This document shows, piece by piece, positions 61,569 through 64,000 of a DNA stretch of 64,000 nt. Below the pieces are notes generated by a model. That model made no database searches and had not been told where the DNA came from. It was given only the letters and a program-made list of their open reading frames with translations. Source of the stretch: Solirubrobacterales bacterium. Lineage in GTDB: Bacteria > Actinomycetota > Thermoleophilia > Solirubrobacterales > Solirubrobacteraceae. The translations under genes and the position numbers were made by a program. The DNA is taken from assembly GCA_003133565.1 (NCBI GenBank), contig PKYB01000009.1:30204-94203 (forward strand). Direction: 5' to 3'. Numbering within the stretch: the stretch's first letter is position 1; every line of letters starts with the position of its first letter.

Positions 61569-63241
61569 AGCTTCTCCACGTCGGCAAGGGTGCTGGCCAG
61601 CGAAATGCTGGGGCGCGCCTCGCTCCCCCGACGCAGCTGGACCTCGACCTCGCCGCTTTCGGCCGCGCGTCGCCCAAGGGTGAGGCGCACCGGGGCGCCG
61701 AGGAGCTCGGCGTCAGCGAACTTCTGCCCGGCGCCGAGATCGCGATCGTCATATACGACGTCGATGCCGCCGTCGATCAGCGTCTCGTACAGCGAATCGG
61801 CGAGTTCGCGCTCGACGCTCCCCGGCTTGCCGAGGACCACGAGGTGCACCATGAACGGCGCAATCGCGGCAGGCCATGAGATCCCCGCGTGATCGGCGTA
61901 CTGCTCGACGGCTGCAGCGGCGATACGCGCCGGGCCGATGCCGTAGGAGCCCATCCAGATCGGCTGCTCCTTCCCCTGCTCGTCGAGGTAGTTGGCACCG
62001 AGCACCGTGGAGTAGCGCGTCCCTAGCTGAAAGATGTTGCCGACCTCGATCGCCGGCTCGATCTCGATCGGGTGTCCATCGACGAGATCGCCGACTTCGA
62101 CGTTGCGGACGTCGCCCTGCTCGAAAACGAAATCGCGGCCAGGCTCGACGCCGCGAAGGTGGGTGTCAGAGCGGTTTGCCCCAGTCACGTAGGCGCCGGG
62201 AGCGGCCCCGTCGTCGAGCAGGATCGGCAGGCGCCCATCAAGCCCGACCGGCCCGATGTAACCGGCAGGACCGATCTGCTCGGCGATCTCGGCCTCGCTC
62301 GCAGCGCGCCATGCGCCGCCGAGCGCCGCGCCGAGCTTGATCTCGTTGAGGCGATGATCGCCGCGCAGCAGCACGAGAATCATGCCGCGCTCCTCGGTGA
62401 GGACGGGAAACGCCTTGAGCAGCGCGCCGGTCGGGAGCCCGAGCAGCCCGGCAACCTCAGCGACGGTCTTTGCGTTCGGCGTCGCGACCTCCTGCGGCGC
62501 GTCACGCCGCTCGTCGAGTTCGACCGGCTGCGCGGTTGCACTTGCCACCTCGACGTTCGCCGCATAGCCGGACGCGAGGGCGACCTCGTTCTCGCCGGCC
62601 GCGCACGGCGCCATGTACTCGTGGGCGCCGCTGCCGCCCATCTGCCCAACGTCGCCGGCGACGCGATACCAGCGCAGGCCCGTTCGATCAAAGATCCGGT
62701 CGTAGGCCTCGATGTGTCGCGCGTAGCTCGCCTCGAGCCCGTCCTGGTCGCGATCGAAGCTGTAGGAATCCTTCATCACGAACTCGCGCGTTCGCAGCAC
62801 GCCCGCGCGTGGGCGCGCCTCGTCGCGGCCCTTGACCTGCAGGTGGTAGAGGATCAGCGGCAGATCGCGGTAGGAGCGCACGACCTGCGCGACGTGCGAG
62901 GTCACTGCCTCCTCGTGTGTCAGCGCCAGCACCAGTTCCGCGCCGCGGCGGTCTTGGAGCTTGAACAGCTCCTCGATCGCGTAGCGCCCAGTCCGCTTCC
63001 ACAGCTCGGCCGGCTGGATCAGCGGCATCAGCATCTCGTGAGCGCCGATGCGGTTCATCTCCTCACGCAGAATCGCCTCGATGCGACGCTGCACGCGCCA
63101 GCCGGCAGGCAGCCACGTCCACAGCCCGGCGCCCATCTGGCGCACGAGCCCGGCGCGCACCAGCAGCTTGTGCGACAGCGCCTCGGCGTCGGCAGGCGCC
63201 TCCTTCTCGGTCGGCAGGAGGTAGCTCGAGAGACGGGTCAT
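61550..63241 (-). CDS. proS: Prolyl-tRNA synthetase
   Basis: 563 aa, bacterial-type ProRS. Class II motif 1 near GLWTWLPAGWRVQRRIEAILREE (58-80), motif 2 LILYHLQVKGRDEARPRAGVLRT, an editing insertion (about 225-385; LLKAFPVL, DHRLNEIKLG), motif 3 GSYGIGPAR and an anticodon-binding C-terminus. TAGGCT (minus strand, 63250-63255) ends 8 nt before ATG. Followed by a CDP-alcohol transferase with overlap. Confidence 0.95.
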   Translation of the reverse strand: MTRLSSYLLPTEKEAPADAEALSHKLLVRAGLVRQMGAGLWTWLPAGWRVQRRIEAILREEMNRIGAHEMLMPLIQPAELWKRTGRYAIEELFKLQDRRGAELVLALTHEEAVTSHVAQVVRSYRDLPLILYHLQVKGRDEARPRAGVLRTREFVMKDSYSFDRDQDGLEASYARHIEAYDRIFDRTGLRWYRVAGDVGQMGGSGAHEYMAPCAAGENEVALASGYAANVEVASATAQPVELDERRDAPQEVATPNAKTVAEVAGLLGLPTGALLKAFPVLTEERGMILVLLRGDHRLNEIKLGAALGGAWRAASEAEIAEQIGPAGYIGPVGLDGRLPILLDDGAAPGAYVTGANRSDTHLRGVEPGRDFVFEQGDVRNVEVGDLVDGHPIEIEPAIEVGNIFQLGTRYSTVLGANYLDEQGKEQPIWMGSYGIGPARIAAAAVEQYADHAGISWPAAIAPFMVHLVVLGKPGSVERELADSLYETLIDGGIDVVYDDRDLGAGQKFADAELLGAPVRLTLGRRAAESGEVEVQLRRGSEARPSISLASTLADVEKLCSELA

Positions 63242-63329
63242 CGTGCCCTAGCCTACGACGTTGCGGCGCGACGAAGACCGCAAGGCTCAGGGGCTATTGT
63301 GCGTGGAAAGCGATCTTCAAGGAGAACAG

Positions 63330-63935
63330 ATGGCGTACACGCTCCCCGACCTGCCCTACCCCTTTGATGCGCTCGAGCCGCACATCGATGCGCGCACGAT
63401 GGAGATCCACCACGACAAGCACCACCAGGCGTATGTGACCAATCTGAACGCGGCGCTCGAGGGCAGCGACCTCGCCGAGCTACCGATCGAGGAGCTGCTG
63501 ACGAGGCTCGACGACGTCGCCCCGGATAAGCGCAACGCGGTGCGCAACAACGGTGGCGGTCACTACAACCATTCGCTGTTCTGGGAGAGCCTCAGCGGCA
63601 GCGGTGGCGGTGAGCCCAACGGCGAGCTCGCCAGCGCGATCGACAGCACATTCGGTTCCTTCACCGACTTCCAGGCCAAGATCAAGAGCACCGGCATTGG
63701 CCAGTTCGGCTCCGGCTGGGCCTGGCTCGTGCACGACGGCTCGGGCCTCGCGGTGCTCGGCACGCCCAACCAGGACAACCCGATCTCCTCGGGCAAGACG
63801 CCGCTGCTCGGCGTCGACGTCTGGGAGCACGCCTACTACCTGCGCTACCAGAACCGCCGGCCCGACTACATCGACGCGTGGTGGAACGTGGTCGACTGGG
63901 ACGCCGTCGCCACGCGCTTTGACGCGGTCGCCTGA
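63330..63935 (+). CDS. sod: Fe/Mn superoxide dismutase
   Basis: 201 aa from ATG 63330 (AAGGAGAA upstream). Metal ligands His27 ([10 protein letters not shown]), His in [11 protein letters not shown], and Asp and His in [27 protein letters not shown] is typical of the Mn-type. Cytoplasmic removal of superoxide. Family certain; metal choice inferred. Confidence 0.94.
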   Translation: MAYTLPDLPYPFDALEPHIDARTMEIHHDKHHQAYVTNLNAALEGSDLAELPIEELLTRLDDVAPDKRNAVRNNGGGHYNHSLFWESLSGSGGGEPNGELASAIDSTFGSFTDFQAKIKSTGIGQFGSGWAWLVHDGSGLAVLGTPNQDNPISSGKTPLLGVDVWEHAYYLRYQNRRPDYIDAWWNVVDWDAVATRFDAVA

Positions 63936-63953
63936 GCCAGGAGTTCGGGGTGT

Positions 63954-64000
63954 GGGGTCGGCGCATGCGCCGACCCCCCGGACGGTGCATGCACCGTCCG
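63954..64000. repeat. Two consecutive perfect palindromes after sod
   Basis: A 24-bp palindrome (63954-63977, GGGGTCGG…CCGACCCC) and a 22-bp palindrome (63979-64000, CGGACGGT…ACCGTCCG), each centred on GCATGC and 1 bp apart; the window ends at the second. Probable terminator(s) of sod, without U tract. Confidence 0.6.

Overview
The window is 64 kb of high-GC chromosomal DNA from an actinomycete-type bacterium. Several things point to Actinomycetota, probably a deep branch such as Thermoleophilia/Solirubrobacterales (inference; no 16S gene is present): MurT/GatD, an FtsR-like MerR regulator beside a zinc-ribbon FHA protein, an RsiG-like anti-sigma, a c-di-AMP riboswitch ahead of an RlpA-like gene, and many leaderless promoters. 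No tRNA, rRNA, CRISPR array, transposase or prophage gene was found.

Layout. 1-6.5 kb: the 3' part of dut, then murT-methyltransferase-gatD (lipid II amidation), small membrane/secreted genes and typA. 6.6-17 kb: a ferredoxin reductase/ferredoxin pair, then a potassium-transport locus. There the Kdp operon runs sORF-kdpF-kdpA-kdpC-kdpB-kdpD(N-terminal half)-USP on the minus strand and converges on a plus-strand histidine kinase/kdpE pair, so KdpD is split in two. 17-26.4 kb: a hopanoid-type epimerase and aminotransferase, lon, a HxlR regulator, an orphan groES, zwf with an aldose epimerase, and a Bax-inhibitor-1 protein. 26.4-30.3 kb: a candidate structured RNA, an MFS exporter, a DUF427 protein, a lipoprotein, and a gene-poor stretch with a possible frameshifted small membrane gene and a cloverleaf-like repeat. 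30.3-35.2 kb: a two-gene operon, beta-keto-acid cleavage enzyme (BKACE) plus a one-module NRPS (C-A-T-TE). 35.4-41.4 kb: single-gene units (two flavin/DHFR-like reductases, AraC+VOC, an O-methyltransferase, a LacI repressor with two identical operators, a cysteine-less DksA/TraR homologue, an MBL-fold protein). 41.5-47.3 kb: envelope genes with low-complexity Gly/Thr/Ser repeats (a seven-repeat lipoprotein, YbjQ-like paralogues, tandem beta-lactamase-fold paralogues). 47.3-64 kb: an aminopeptidase, SCO1/TlpA/CcdA redox genes, a GGDEF-EAL protein, thioredoxin, dinB, RlpA, nadE, the FHA/FtsR/hotdog operon, the RsiG-like gene, a CDP-alcohol phosphatidyltransferase, proS and sod.

Regulation. A -10-like hexamer lies 6-8 nt before the start codon in at least 17 transcription-unit heads. 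This implies widespread leaderless transcription and was used here to choose several starts. Small rho-independent-like hairpins (10-11 bp stems, tiny loops, poor U tracts) separate convergent units. The most novel-looking items are the BKACE-NRPS operon, the rearranged Kdp locus with an extra 27-codon gene, the methyltransferase inside murT-gatD, the zinc-ligand-less DksA homologue, and the unassigned RNA near 26.5 kb.
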